Shown: positions 1-11,719, numbered from the stretch's first letter. The stretch is 64,000 nucleotides of DNA from Wurfbainia villosa (GCA_025175895.1 CM046008.1:22213255-22277254), one strand, 5' to 3'. The notes: generated by a model not told the origin, from the letters alone. Made by a program: numbers and translations.

Positions 1-2
1 AG

Positions 3-744
3 AAGGAAGAAAAGGCCAAGACGAAGAAAGCATTGAAGGCTACTTGGGATGATACTTCATCCTCATCCTCCTCATCCGAAGAAGAAAGTGAGGAGAAGGG
101 AGCAAAGCAAAAGGCTCTCATGGCATTGGAGAATTCTAAAAATTTAGATTTGGATGGAAAGCTGAAGCTTTCTGATGGGGAGCAATCAAATTCAGACTCT
201 TCATCATCATCTTCGGATGATGATTAGGTAAACTCTCCCCATCTAGATAAATTATATGAAACTATTGCTTGCTTGACAAATTCTCTGAAAAAAATCCAAA
301 ACTAAGGTTAAGTTACTAAAAATTGAATTAGAACTAATTAATACACTGTATGATGACAGTGGTGCTGGAAATCCTCATTTGGAGGAGATCAAAGATGAGA
401 ATACATCCTTGAAGGTACAGGTGGAAGATCTCAAGTACACACTTGGGAAATTTACCAATGGATCAAAGACATTAAACATGATCTTTGGAGCCCAACGTGC
501 AGTCTATAACAAGGCTGGACTAGGGTTCAATTCTCAACAAAAGGAATTTAGTTATATGTCCTTAGTGACTAGGAAACCTGTATCTAGATCTAAAGTTTCT
601 TTTGGTGGAATTGATGGACCTAAACTACTAAAGGAAAATCTGTTAATGCAAGAACTGCTAGGTTTAAATTTGGAAATGGTAGAACTATCACTGGTGGTTT
701 TATTTCTACTAGATCACCTTTTATTGGAACTTCTAAGGCTTTGA
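3..744 (+). pseudogene. gag: Sirevirus gag C-terminal part, broken
   Basis: This is the downstream part of a copia gag, the capsid/nucleocapsid protein that packages the element RNA in cytoplasmic particles. The open frame enters from the left edge with a lysine-rich stretch, then a Ser/Glu/Asp tract (about residues 15-75) and a stop at 225-227. A second block at 379-744 has a heptad-like segment (IKDENTSLKVQVEDLKYTLG) and a QRAVYNKAGLGF motif usual in Sirevirus gag spacers. The zinc knuckle should lie before the window. Between 228 and 378 the frame is disrupted. The family assignment comes from order and motifs; exact ends are uncertain. Confidence 0.65.
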
Positions 745-764
745 TTCCTAGGAAGTTTGTAGTA

Positions 765-1070
765 GATGCAGAGGGACCCAACTTGTGGGTTCCAAAAGAC
801 CAAATTTTTCGTGTTTAGCAGGGACCCGTCAAGGGGGAGCATCCAACTACATGGTTTGTGGACAGCGGGTGCTCCAAACATATGACAGGGAACTCCTCTT
901 TGTTTTCCTCAATTCATGCCAAAGACCGAGCTACAGTTTCATTTGGTAATAATGGTAAATTGAAGGTTGTAGGAGTAGGTAACATTAACATTTCTGAAAA
1001 ATTTGTAATTAGAAATGTATTGTTAGTTAAAGGGATGACATTTAACTTGTTGAGTGGGTCAATTGTGTGA
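765..1070 (+). pseudogene. Copia aspartic protease, Sirevirus type
   Basis: Retroviral-type aspartic protease that would cleave the gag-pol polyprotein. The active-site motif is DSGCSKHMTGN near 860-890, with Asp-Ser-Gly in place of the commoner Asp-Thr-Gly, as is usual in plant copia elements. Downstream NVLLVKGMTFNLLSGS matches the hydrophobic end of the domain, where FNLLS is typical. A stop (TAG at about 816) separates it from the gag remnant. The frame closes at 1068-1070 and the next domain continues in another frame, so a frameshift has occurred around 1055. Confidence 0.75.
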
Positions 1071-1787
1071 TGCATGGTATAGGGTTGAGTTTCACTCAAC
1101 TCAATGCCTTGTGATCCACAATGACACCAATGAAACCATGCTAATAGGATCTAGGAAGGAAAATATTTATCAAGTTAGATTTAGTAGTGCTACTAACATG
1201 TCTTTTAAGTGTTACATATCCAAGGAAGAAGAATCTTGGTTATGGCACAGGAGATTGGCCCATGTCAACATGAAGAACATCAAGAATTTGGCCAAGAAGG
1301 AACTTGTAAGAGGACTGCCCTCAATCACCTACGAGAAGGATAGGGTTTGTGTGGCGTGCCAAAAAGGAAAGCAAGTGAGATCTTCCCACAAAGGGAAAAA
1401 TTCTGTAAGTTCTTTACAAGCATTAGATTTACTACACATGGATTTGTTTGATACTAGCACTATTAGATCTATCAATGGTAGTAGATATTGCTTGGTTATT
1501 ATGGATGATTACACTAGATATACTTAGACTTATTTTATTAAACATAAGGACAAAATAGTAGAAACCTTCATTTTCTTTTGTAGAAGAGTTGAGAATGAGA
1601 AAAACTCAACAATTAAAATCATTAGAAGTGATCATGGAGGAGAGTTTGAAAATGCTAAACTTAAGGACTTTTGTTTAGTGAAAGGATACAAACATGAATT
1701 CTCCACACCTAGAACACCACAACAAAATGGTGTTGTAGAAAGGAGAAATAGAGCCTTGCAAGAGGCAACTAGGAGTATGCTAAACTA
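1071..1787 (+). pseudogene. Copia integrase (pre-integrase zinc domain and catalytic core)
   Basis: Integrase inserts the element cDNA into chromosomes. The His/Cys zinc domain is visible: LWHRRLAHVN followed by CVACQKGKQ. The DDE core follows, with HMDLFD, the second Asp in IIRSDHGGEF, and the final Glu in QQNGVVERRNRAL. A TAG stop at 1525-1527 interrupts the core between the first two acidic residues, probably from a TGG tryptophan codon. Another stop ends the frame near 1787. Between 1790 and 1935 the frame is lost and only weak similarity remains. Confidence 0.8.
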
Positions 1788-1935
1788 ATACCAATTACCA
1801 AACTTCCTGTAAATGGCGATTTAGCTGCGTGCTATGTTCAAATCCGGGTTTGATACATAGATTCTTAAGAAAAACACCACATGAACTTTGGTTTGGAAAG
1901 CCACCAACAATCAAGCACCTTAGGGTATTGGTTGT

Positions 1936-3183
1936 ATGGTGTATATCCTAAATACCAAGGATCATTTAGGAAAATTTTCTGCAAAAGCTGATGAGGGTAT
2001 CCTTGTTGGATATTCCCTCACTATCAAAGCTTATAGAGTCTACAACTATAGGACTAAGCTAGTAGAAGAGTCAACTAATGTTGTGTTTGAAGAAAAAGGA
2101 ATGAATATTGATTCGGACAGAAAATCGGTGGAGTTTGAGTTGGAATTGAGGAAGTTGGAATTGGAAGATAGCAACCCTATAGGGGAAGCAAGAGTGGTTT
2201 TTATTGAAGAGAGAGTGAGAGCTCAAAGGTCATCACTTGAGGTTGGAGAATCTGAACAGATTCCAGTAGTACCCGAACCACCTCAAGTAACAAGATCCAC
2301 TAGGAATGCTACTAGCCATCCCCAAAACCAAATTATTGGAGGCATCCAACATGGGGTGAGGACTAGATCATTTTTCAGAAATGAAGTTGCCTTGATTTTT
2401 GAGATTGAGCCCAAATTAGTGGATGAAGCTTTGCTTGATCCAGAATGGATCATTGCAATGCAGGATGAGTTAGGCCAATTTGATAGAAATCAAGTTTGGG
2501 ATTTAATCCCTAGACCTAGTCAAACCTCTATTATTGGGACTAAATTGGTGTTTAAGAATAAGAGAAATCATAGTGCAGAAATAGTTAGAAATAAGACAAG
2601 GTTAGTAGCCAAAGGCTACAACCAAATTGAGGGGTTAGACTATGATGAGACTTGTGCCCCTGTAGCAAGATTAGAATCCATAAGACTAATGTTTGCTTAT
2701 GCAACATACAAAAGCTTCAAACTATATCAAATGGATGTGAAGTCAGCCTTCTTGAATGGAGTCATCAAGGAGGAAGTCTATGTTGAACAACCCCCGGGGT
2801 TTGAGAATGCACAATTCCCAGACCATGTGTACAAACTAAAAAAGGCTCTTTATGGGCTTAAACAAGCACCTCGTGCTTGGTATGAGCGGTTGTCAACCTT
2901 CCTAATTGAGAAAGGTTTTAGGAGAGGATAGATAGATCCCACGCTATTCTTGAAAAGGGATGGTGAATACATATTTGTAGCCTAGGTTTATGTTGATGAC
3001 ATAATTCGTGGCTCAAATAATAAGGATTATCTCAATGAGTTTATTGGTCACATGGAAAGTGAATTTGAGATGAGTCTAGTAGGAGAATTGACCTTCTTTC
3101 TAGGACTTGAGATAAAGCAAACCAAGGAAGGGATTTTTATACATCAATCTAAGTACGCTTGATAGATTCTTGAAAAGTTTCAT
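1936..3183 (+). pseudogene. Copia reverse transcriptase (RVT_2 type), broken
   Basis: RNA-dependent DNA polymerase of the copia class. The open part 1936-2931 holds the integrase tail and the RT fingers and palm: LDPEWIIAMQDELGQFDRN, VARLESIRLMFAYAT, QMDVKSAFLNGVI, VYVEQPPGFE and KALYGLKQAPRAWYERL. The catalytic YVDD lies just past the first stop, at about 2989-3000, in the sequence VYVDDII. Stops at 2929-2931, near 2983 and near 3163 break the gene. The one just before YVDD stands where related elements usually have Gln, consistent with C-to-T decay. Confidence 0.85.
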
Positions 3184-3933
3184 ATGGAGGAAGCTAAGGA
3201 AGTAGGCACACCTATAGCTGTCAATACTCGTTTAGATAGTGATGAGAAAGGGAAGGCAGTGGATTTGAAAAATTATAGGAGTATCATAAGGAGTTTATTG
3301 TACTTAACAGCGAGTCGACCAGATATTTTATTCGCTGTTGGTATGTGTGCTAGATTTCAAGCTTGTGCTAAGGAGTCTCACATGATTGTTGTAAAAAGAA
3401 TTATGAGATACTTAAAAGACACTATCAATGTAGGATTGTGGTACCCCTGGACTGAATCTTTTGATTTAGTTGGCTATATCGACTCCGACTATGCCGGATG
3501 CAAGTTGGATAGGAAAAGCACTAGTGGGGGCTGTCATTTCTTAGGATCGACCTTGGTTAGTTGGTCAAGCCGTAAACAACACTCTGTAGCACTTTCCACA
3601 ACCGAAGCTGAATATGTAGCTATGGGAGAATGTGTATCACAATTGCTATGGCTAACACACCCCTTAGAAGATTATGGACTGACCTATAGGAATGTTCAAG
3701 TGCTATGTGATAACATTAGCACTATACATCTCACTAAAAATCCGATTCATCACTCAAGGACCAAGCACATTGAAGTGAGACATCACTTCATTAGAGATCA
3801 TGTAGCTAGGGGAGACATTGAACTCAGCTATGTTGAGTCCAAGTCTAACCTAGCCAACATATTCACAAAACCTCTTCCCAAAAATGAGTTTAGCCATTTG
3901 AGAAGAGAGTTGGGCATGTATGCTGCCCAATGA
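3184..3933 (+). pseudogene. Copia RNase H and pol C-terminus
   Basis: RNase H degrades the RNA strand during reverse transcription. This 250-codon stretch is open to its natural end. It carries SRPDILFAVGMCARFQ (RT tail), then the RNase H acidic residues in YIDSDYAGCKLDRKSTSGG, STTEAEYVA and LCDNISTIHL, then RTKHIEVRHHFIRDH. It closes with ANIFTKPLPKNEF, the standard copia pol terminus. It is separated from RT by two adjacent stops near 3163-3168, so it is only part of a dead polyprotein. Confidence 0.88.
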
Positions 3934-5017
3934 AGGAGGATCCCTCCATGATCTTAGGTTAATAAAAAAAATCCATTTAACAAGAGAAATGAGAATTTAA
4001 ATTGGGAAGACTTGGGATCATCTCACAAGAATGATAATGATCACAAAACTGTTTTTGTATTGCTAGAAATGGGGTGAGATGATAGGATCAACCACTATAT
4101 TTCACATACTCATTGCATCCCTGAGATAGAGAGGTTGACGAGACAAAAATCACTAATTTGACTAGTTATGGGGACGACCATTACACATTCTTGTGTTTGT
4201 GGTTCCAAGATCATAACTAGACATTCCAACCAAGTAAAATTGGTTGGATCCTCTTTGAAATCAAGAACATAGATACCAACTGTTTAAAACAATCAAAAAG
4301 GGTGTTAGGTTATCATATCAAGTGTTTTTAACACTTACCTAAGCCTTAGGAATTACAAAAAACTCAATTGGAGTGTTCAGATATTGAAACCTAGTTTTTA
4401 AGCCTATCAACCGAGACAGACTCGATCTGCACCCCGACTGGTATGAGTTTTCAGCACGAAGAATTGAGTGCGCTTCGACTGGAGCCTCGACTGGCCAATT
4501 CTGATCACACTCAGGACCAAGTGTGCCTCGATCGTCACCTCAACTGATGTTACCAGTCGAGCCGACCCACTCATCGCCTCGATTGATGTCTCGCAGATTT
4601 AAATGGGAACCCCTTCATTCTATGATTTTTCATCCCCACAATCATCCCCTCCCGACTGCGACGAGCGCCAGTTGAGCTCTTCATCTCCGTCCAAGCTTTA
4701 CAACCTCAAGAAAAGCCTTCTCTAGTCTAGGGTAAGGATCTTCTTCTTTTCCTTTCCATTTCCTCTTAACCCTAACCCTAATCTCTGACCACTCGACAAT
4801 AACTAGAGTTCCAGCAGGAAAACTCCCTCTTCTGCAACAAGCTCTTGTTCTTGGTTCTATGGTACCCAAGTAAGACTTTTTCATTACTCTCCTTATGATT
4901 TTAGAGGATTTCTAAGTAGCTAATCACTTTCCCCACTTGACATGCATCATTTCATTCCTTGCATTCATTCATGGGTCAATCTTATGCGCATGACATATTT
5001 GACACATGACATTTTAG
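3934..5017 (+). other. Sirevirus post-pol spacer
   Basis: About 1.1 kb without a credible gene, between the pol stop and the envelope-like ORF. Sireviruses have a spacer here, sometimes spliced. It begins with a purine-rich GAAGGAGGATCC just after the stop and includes an A-rich run near 3964-3971. Short open frames here, such as 4681-4884 on the minus strand, have no recognisable domain. Confidence 0.5.
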
Positions 5018-5054
5018 ACTAAAAAGAAAAGAGCCTGAGTCCTCCACCTCTAGG
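5018..5054 (+). pseudogene. Start of Sirevirus envelope-like ORF, cut by the array
   Basis: From an ATG at about 5006-5018 a lysine/arginine-rich, stop-containing frame runs to 5054. It continues in the same frame after 28674 when the array and one copy of CTAGG are disregarded. This marks the array insertion site inside the envelope-like ORF. The exact start codon is uncertain because stops are present early. Confidence 0.5.
5050..5054 (+). repeat. Target site duplication CTAGG, left copy
   Basis: CTAGG lies immediately before the first TGTAAAATAC of LTR A and is repeated at 28670-28674 immediately after the last GTGACA of LTR D. Five base pairs is the usual gypsy/copia duplication length. 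No such duplication flanks the inner LTRs, so the whole array counts as one insertion. Confidence 0.85.
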
Positions 5055-7586
5055 TGTAAAATACTGAAATTTAAAATACGAAATTAAATGGCCAAAATTT
5101 CGGGGAAATAATCCTAGGGATTATTTTTGAGATTTTTAGGAATTTTTTCGAAATTTTTTTGGAATTAAAAAGGGGCTTGTACGAGATAATTACGGAGATA
5201 GGAAAAATAGGCTTTTAAATGGCCTGTTTAGTCTAGGTTTTCTATTTCCCTTTTATTTCTTTTCCGCCGCGACATTCCTTCGGCAGTTCCTCACGCGCAA
5301 CTCGCCGACGCCAACCCTCTTCTTCACCGGCGACCCCCGTCTGTCCTTCACCGCCCGACGCCCTCTCCTCTGGCGCGAGCACCTCATGCGTCGATAAGCG
5401 TTGTCTTGTGCCGGCCGTCGCGACCTGAGCGCAAGCCGGCGCTAAGCGCCCTCTTCCCTTCGCGGCGTCGCTCTCCTCACTTGCCATTGCTCGCGCCTCT
5501 TCTCATAGCCGCCGCAAGCGTTGCCGCCTTTCCGGTGCTTTCGGTAGTCGGTTTCTCTTCCTCGTGTCCGCAGCCACCCGAGTCCCTCCGGTCGGCTGTC
5601 CCTCCGCAAGCGCCAGTAACTGCTGGCCTTCCGCCACCGTGAGCCCCTTTGCATCGCCGATGATCGTGGAATCTAGGTCAAAATTTAGGGATTTCGGCCG
5701 GTGACGTTTCCAACAGCTGGTAAGCTGATTAAACTTTCCTTTTTCTTGTGGTTGATTTCTGATTTCCTGTAATCGTGGTTGGGTGGAGTTTGTTCGACTG
5801 TGGAGGAGTGACGAGGTGTTGTGATGGTTGTGCGTGTCTATGTGAGAGGCTGTGAGGGTTTTCTTTGGAGGGTGTTGTGCGGTTAGGGTTGGAGGTGGTC
5901 GTGCAAGGATTGGCTGTGAACAATCTTTGAGACACTGTAAATTGAGTTGGGGATCTAATTTGGGAAAAGATTGGCTGTCGGTGGAATTCCTAGAGCGGGT
6001 GAGCTTGATTGGTCGATTTGGGTTGATTAGAGTTATTCGGTTGATCGGTATGGTTCGGAGGATATGAGATTTTGGATTAATTGGTTATGGAAGGAATCGA
6101 TTATGTATTCGATTTGTCGGTGAAAGATATTTTGTGCTTAATAATAGTTATGCGTTATGCAGGTTTCGGTCACGAGGCAGGTCCCCGGTTGTGACGGTTG
6201 CATTCTTGCGGATATATATTCAGGCGGGTACTTTGACTTATCTTTTAGATATAGTCAAGTTGATATGCTAGTTAGGATAGCTTGCAATAATTTTCATGTT
6301 TATATGCCTAGTATGTTTTTGGTGCCTACATGATACATGCATATGATAGGTTATGATTATACCTTCTCTGTTTTTATTTGGATCATAGTACTTGGATTAG
6401 GGATATGTACATCGATTGTACATATTATTGGATAGATATTTTGAGTAGGATTTACATGCTTTAGTATCATGCACCATCTTGCATGATTGCATCTTTGGTA
6501 GACGGAGTTCCATTATTGTTGAGCCATGACTAGTTACATGGCCTGCACACGGTTAGTGGTACATCGGGAGGTGTGTCTGATTGCTCTGTCGAGCTCCATT
6601 GGGTAGCGATGAAGCGTGGTAGCGAGCGAGGATCCCTCCTCGGCCCTATGACAGGAGATGAGAGCTTAGCTCCCCACTATGTTTGGGGCGGGAGGATAGG
6701 TGTACTCAAGCGACATCCACATCCCACTCGGTCACTCGGGGGTGATGATGGCGAGTGCACGATTGTCATAGCCCTACCCACTCGGCTTCACCATTGCGTG
6801 TAGAGGCGGTTGGTAGCGTCGAGGTGACCATGTCATTAGTGCACGGCATGCATTTACGGATTGCATTTTATATTGTAGTGTTTCTTTGCATTATTGTATT
6901 GATGCCTTGGATGTGCATATGATTGTCATGCATCTGGGATACATGTTTATATATGGTCGACTCTATTACTTCTAGTCGTGCACATGCTCCTATATCGTAG
7001 GAGATTTGGTAAAATCTGATCATTTTGTATTTCTTGCTTGCATACCCTATTTATGTGAGACTGTACTGGCATGATATTTTTATTGTTAGCTATACCTTAC
7101 TTTGCATATCTACTATACCCGCAGAGTTCTTTGAACTCACCCCGTTGATTTATATCTATTTCAGGATGAAGCTGTCAGGAGAGTCCAGCTGCCAAACCCC
7201 CTCGTCGTGGAAGTGTATTTGGTTATTTGTTTTTGGTTTTGGATATCTTGTTTAGAAGATATATTTAGGACTGGAATTGGATTTATGTACTCGTGGATTT
7301 TTTTGGGGTCCTTGTGGACCATTGGTCGGATCTTATTTTGATTGGTTTGGTTGGGTATTCCTGCCCAGATGGCAGAAGGGGTAAGTCTAGTTGGTGTAGA
7401 CTTTGGTTTTCCTAGATTTGTTGGCCTGAGGCCTTATTATTATCTGCGTGTGTTGTGGTATGATTCCGGTCGTGTTGACCGATGTATAGTGGCCGTGTAG
7501 GCCTTGTATAAAAATTGGTATTGTCACCCGTACAAGGGAGATGCTGCCGGATTTTTGTCTGGCAGGGACTTCCTCGGGGCGTGACA
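5055..7586 (+). repeat. Gypsy LTR A (2532 bp)
   Basis: Begins TGTAAAATACTG and ends GGGGCGTGACA. It contains an AT-rich start, a GC-rich block at about 5265-5700 and AT-rich remaining sequence, like copies B-D. Its last about 400 bp match LTR D more exactly than C, including GGCAGGGACTT near the end, and what follows is flank sequence, not a primer binding site. Copy A lacks several short CAG/CTG-containing segments that B and C retain around 6540-6620. Confidence 0.85.
5265..5700 (+). other. GC-rich block of LTR A
   Basis: A CpG-rich stretch inside the LTR, with equivalents at about 12393-12790, 19390-19730, 26400-26760 and 58840-59220. It produces spurious open frames on both strands. It lies just downstream of a weak TATA-like TTTTAAAT (5211-5218), so it may cover the start of the element transcript. 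The copies differ strongly here although the neighbouring AT-rich sequence is nearly the same. Confidence 0.45.
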
Positions 7587-7675
7587 CTAGGCCCTCACGA
7601 GAGAGGCCTTGCTCGGACCATCGTTCCCCTCGGAATATCATTTGCACACCTTTAGGACTCACGAGTTTGAACTCC
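7587..7675 (+). repeat. 89-bp copy of the outer right flank inside the array
   Basis: Immediately after LTR A the sequence starts CTAGGCCCTCACGAG and matches 28670-28758, the Sirevirus DNA that flanks the array on the right. It replaces the primer binding site and the first roughly 100 bp of the internal region seen after LTRs B, C and E. At about 7676 the sequence switches back to the element (GGATTGAT...). This is either a recombination scar or an assembly error. Confidence 0.85.
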
Positions 7676-9909
7676 GGATTGATCACAGTTTAGGCGATTG
7701 ATATGTTTGGAAATTCGAGGTATTATTGAGGACAATATGGGGGATTTGGCGACGACAGGACATCTCCAGACGGCTAACAGGTAAATAAATTCTAGAAAAT
7801 TTTCTAGATTTAGTGCATATTTATATTGGTTATATTTGGTTATGCGGTGATATCATGTTTTATCTAGTATTGTTTTAACCTGATATCTATTGGACAATTA
7901 GATTTTTAGGTTGCTGGTTTATAGATAGCATTTGGTTATTAATTGCTATTCTTTGCTATACGTAGCTAGTTATCATGGTGATGTAAATGATAAGATATTT
8001 ACCTCTTAGGATTTGACTAGTATTAGGATTATTAGACTAATTGAATAATATGACTAAGGTGGATAAATTCGTAGAAGGCATGAGGACATGATTACATTGC
8101 TTACATAGTTTAGGGTATATATAAGCATCTGATGTTTTATTTAGTATTGCCGTGACTTTGATCTGGCATGACCCTTTAGTTATACCCTAATTAATTTCAG
8201 CCATTGATTCCCATTAGTAGGACTATGCTGTCGTTTATTAGACAGCTTGTTATATGTTTATATGGTTCTGTGTTTTTGCGGTGGACACCATGATTAAGAC
8301 TAGTAGAGATAGAATAACTTAGATAAGGTTATTCGGTAGGAGCGGATCTCTGGAATGAAACAACATTAGTGGAACCCTAGGTGTTGGAACCCTAGGCGTA
8401 ATAACCGGATGTGCATATTGGTATGTGATTATACATTTACTATTTCAGCTGATATGGTGATCGGATTAGTAGAGGTCATATGATTAGGATGCGATTAAAT
8501 CCTTAGAGGGTATATAACGTTGTTCATATTTATCGACTGCCAACAATATCACCCATTCGTGGTTGAGGAAAGTTAAAGTAGAGTTTCCCTAAAGGGGCTT
8601 TTGTGTATTTGAGGTCGAATAGGTCTCCCATGTATGGTTGAGATAATCTACTGTAAGGTTATACTCTTGCGTTATTCGTTAAGAGTTGGTGATAATCGGA
8701 TTCGTATGATGTCTGTAGCAAGATAGCTACTTTACAGGTTAAGTACCCACGAGATCTGTTCGTGGTAGCATGTTGGAGCATGCATGATTGAACTGGTAGG
8801 ACGGTATAATTTAGGCTTAATCCTCTTGAAGGGCTTGATAGTAGAGTTGTGGTCCTTATTGGCACGGATAGGCGATTCTGTTAGTTGGGACGAAACCCTA
8901 TGATTAATCGTCTCAGCGATTATTAGTGGACTTATGATTTTGATCAACCTTGATACCGATCATGTTAGAAGGGTTGGAATGCTAGATTTAATCATCTCAA
9001 CTTATTTATTTATAAGTTGATGATCTTTACCGAATTTGATAAACATTTCGTATTAGAGGTGTGAAACCTCGCGACCGCCTCAATGGGTTTAATTATAGAT
9101 CGATGATCTTTGTCGACGTCAATGGTTGTTTTATACTGGATGTATTGGATAACCCGAGGTTTAATAACCTAGGATAATCGACTGCTCACGCGACCTATTG
9201 GTGATAGTATGCAAATGCCTGCAGTCGATAATTAGATATTTATATACAACCTGTCTATCCACGAGTCTCATTCGTGGTAGCATATAGTTCTTGCGTGACC
9301 CGTACTATTGATTGTTGGCCCATGAGTTACATTCGGGGTAGCTCGTAGCCAGTTCCTTTTTGCGAGAGCCACGAGGCTTTGTCGTGGTATCGGACGAGCA
9401 CGCTTATTCATGGTTGTGTATGTTCTTGGTATATTTGTTATCTGTGGCCGAGTTAATGTGGTGATATTGGTACTCTGAGGGTGGGGGTACTCTAGCTTGT
9501 TCCCTGTGACTTCCATTATGTGCATTATGATTATGCACTATTGATCCTGAGTGGTTGTACTCACTCCCCTCCTCACTTATACTCTAGGTTAAGCGATGGA
9601 GGGCGTGTTACATTGACCTACCTTGGTATCGCTCGAGAGAGTTCTTTGCGTGCTTGTCTCCCCTGCATCGTCTTTGTTTACTTTATCGGTGTTGCATTTT
9701 GATTATGCACTTTGGATTTTTGGTCGCAATTCGATTTGGTGTCACAAAACTATTTTACTTTGTTTGATATATGTTTAGTCGTGCATGCATGCAGTTATTG
9801 AAATACTTATATTTCTATAATTATTTCGAGTTTTACGATTTGGTCCATGGATTGATATTGTCACTAAGGGATCCCTTGTCATTTGGATGACGGATATGCC
9901 CCCGGGGAC

Positions 9910-9930
9910 GTGACAATTTATTGGTTTGCC
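9910..9930 (+). other. Second LTR-end/PBS-like junction in internal region A
   Basis: GTGACAATTTATTGGTTTGC resembles the true LTR end plus primer site (GTGACAATTTATTTGGTATC at LTR C), and a gag-like start follows about 190 bp later. Equivalent sites are at 16999-17020, 23961-23980 and, better preserved as TTGGTATCAAAGC, at 37457-37481. It may be the scar of an older LTR captured in the element leader. Confidence 0.5.
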
Positions 9931-10399
9931 ATTTTGGTTTTGTGGGTTTTGTGTTTGAGGATTTTATTTTCCTTGGATTTTTGGGAGTTCTCGTGTTTTG
10001 AGACCAAGTGAAGGATATCTGAGTTATAGGAAAAGTATTGTCTTTAGTAGTTACGGTACTTTTGTGGCTAGGAAAACTATTGACTTAGTGAAATTGTCCC
10101 TACTCATGGTCGGGGACGAGGTCGATAACGTATTGATCTTGAGGAATCTAATGATGATTTCAAAGTGCAGATTCTTTAGAGTGCGTGATGTCGAATTAGG
10201 AAGCTAGGGATTTGGCCTGCTAGTCACCCATTTGAAGGTCAAGGAGTAAACCCTCAGAGAGTATCAGTCCCTACTAATAGTGATTTGGTTATGGATAAGA
10301 CGTGTATGCCTACCTTTGGTTAAGGCGATGAAAGATTGTTTTACCTTATTATAGAAAGTGTTGTATGGGATGTTTATCTGTCCCAATATTTTTCGGAGA

Positions 10400-10645
10400 A
10401 GATCCGAACTCTTTGTTAAAGAGAGATGAACCTTGGAGGTTATGCATCGATTATCGATGATAGAATAGTTGTGGAAGGAAATGAATATCCTTCATTGTGG
10501 ATAGAGGATCTATTTAGATCAACTATAGGCATCGGTGTATGCTCTAGGATTGATTTATGATTGATGGGTTGATATTGTAGTGACACGGTGTCATACAATT
10601 ATCATTGTCGTTGTGATGATTGTTATATCATCAGCTTATAGTAAA
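10400..10645 (+). pseudogene. Gypsy reverse transcriptase relic, unit A
   Basis: Frame-shifted remains of the gypsy RT palm. At about 10430-10470 the DNA reads as LCIDYR; at about 10490-10520 as NEYPSLWIEDLF; near 10550 as SRIDL; and at about 10610-10630 as a DDCYIIS version of the catalytic FIDDILIYS. The order and spacing are shorter than in the intact RT at 54193, so sequence has been lost between motifs. Equivalent relics occur at about 17520-17740 (B) and 24480-24690 (C). Confidence 0.6.
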
Positions 10646-10944
10646 GAGGATGCAGTCGTATAGCGACGACAATTTCATACTTGATATGAATTGTTTGAGC
10701 TTTTGATTATCTTATTAGACTTATTGGCGACTTAGTCGTCCAGGAATTTGGGAAGTCAGGTGTATTACGGACCGCGATAGGATCATTTGGTTATTGGAGT
10801 TGCGTAACTTGGCCACTGTTGAGGGTGGTAGTTGGAGTTGCGCACTCGGCCACCGTAGATGATGGTTTTCTGGTATTGATTTGATCATTACCATAGATAT
10901 GGATAGGATGCTCTAGCGGTATTACATCGCTAACTGGTTGGATC

Positions 10945-11110
10945 AGGAAGGTGTTGGAATTTATTTGGTCTGAAGCTTGTGAACATAGTTTCAGGGCTCA
11001 GACGATGGTTGACTTTTTCACCAGTATTGTGCGATCATTCTCGGGTGAAAGGAAGGTTAACTTATATGCGGATGCGATGTTTCAGAGAAGGGAGCGTTTC
11101 TGTTTTAGTT
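10945..11110 (+). pseudogene. Gypsy RT tail/RNase H relic, unit A
   Basis: The DNA reads FIWSEACEHSFRAQ, matching the F-W-T-x-A-x-E-x-S-F segment just before RNase H in gypsy elements, then about 100 bp later NLYADA, which corresponds to the first catalytic Asp of RNase H. Copies lie near 18000-18140 and 24970-25110. The frame does not stay open beyond these blocks. Confidence 0.55.
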
Positions 11111-11719
11111 GATTGAGACGTATCCCATGGTTACGTCAAATGAGGAACTACGAGATGGATTGTCATATATATATATGACGTGGACCTAGTAGGAGTTGTT
11201 ATGTTGTTTTGTAGAGGTGAGGAGTAGATATGCTTATGAGGTTTTAGCTAGCTACTGTGTAGTTGCATTTGAATTTCGGAAGAGTTACAATTGATTCGGG
11301 AACAACAGATAGATTCCTGTTGTGATGATAGAGAGCATTTACCATAGAGTTGTACTTTTGCTCTACCGGTTCGGAATTAGTGATATTGAAATTTGTATGT
11401 AGTAGGTGGCTAGATAGCTACCTGGCATCTTGACTGGCTATGAGTCCCGTGGTAGGTAGCATGTCGTTGCTCGTAAGTAGTGCCTTTTCATTACTCGAGA
11501 TCCATGAGACTTGGTCACGATATTTTGATAAGTATTCTTTGAAGATTGCAATAGGTTCTATATGTTGCGGATGTATAGGATTGTATTCGAAAATAGTAAG
11601 TATTAAAAGCGTTCTCCGTGTGGTGGAAGAGCGACATGCGGAATATAGTTGATTTGGAAGTCCAGTAAAGGTGGTATATAAATAATCGATGGTTACGTAC
11701 CAAGAGGAAAGTGGGAGCC

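Larger units (their letters stand above)
1..5054 (+). mobile_element. Sirevirus-like Ty1/copia relic, left part
   Basis: The domain order gag tail, protease, zinc-binding integrase, RT, RNase H, spacer, envelope-like ORF is that of plant Sireviruses. An acidic serine-rich gag tail and the protease motif DSGCSKHMTG agree with that group. The 5' LTR and gag start lie before the window. The element is interrupted at 5054 by the gypsy array and resumes at 28670. Several in-frame stops and frameshifts show it is dead. No LTR of this element was recognised inside the window. Confidence 0.85.

Noticed and set aside
5242..5654. GC-rich open frames in LTR A (and 12357-12811, 19378-19731, 26316-26883)
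   Set aside because: Frames differ from copy to copy because of indels and encode low-complexity Arg/Ser/Pro runs. They are by-products of a CpG-rich LTR.
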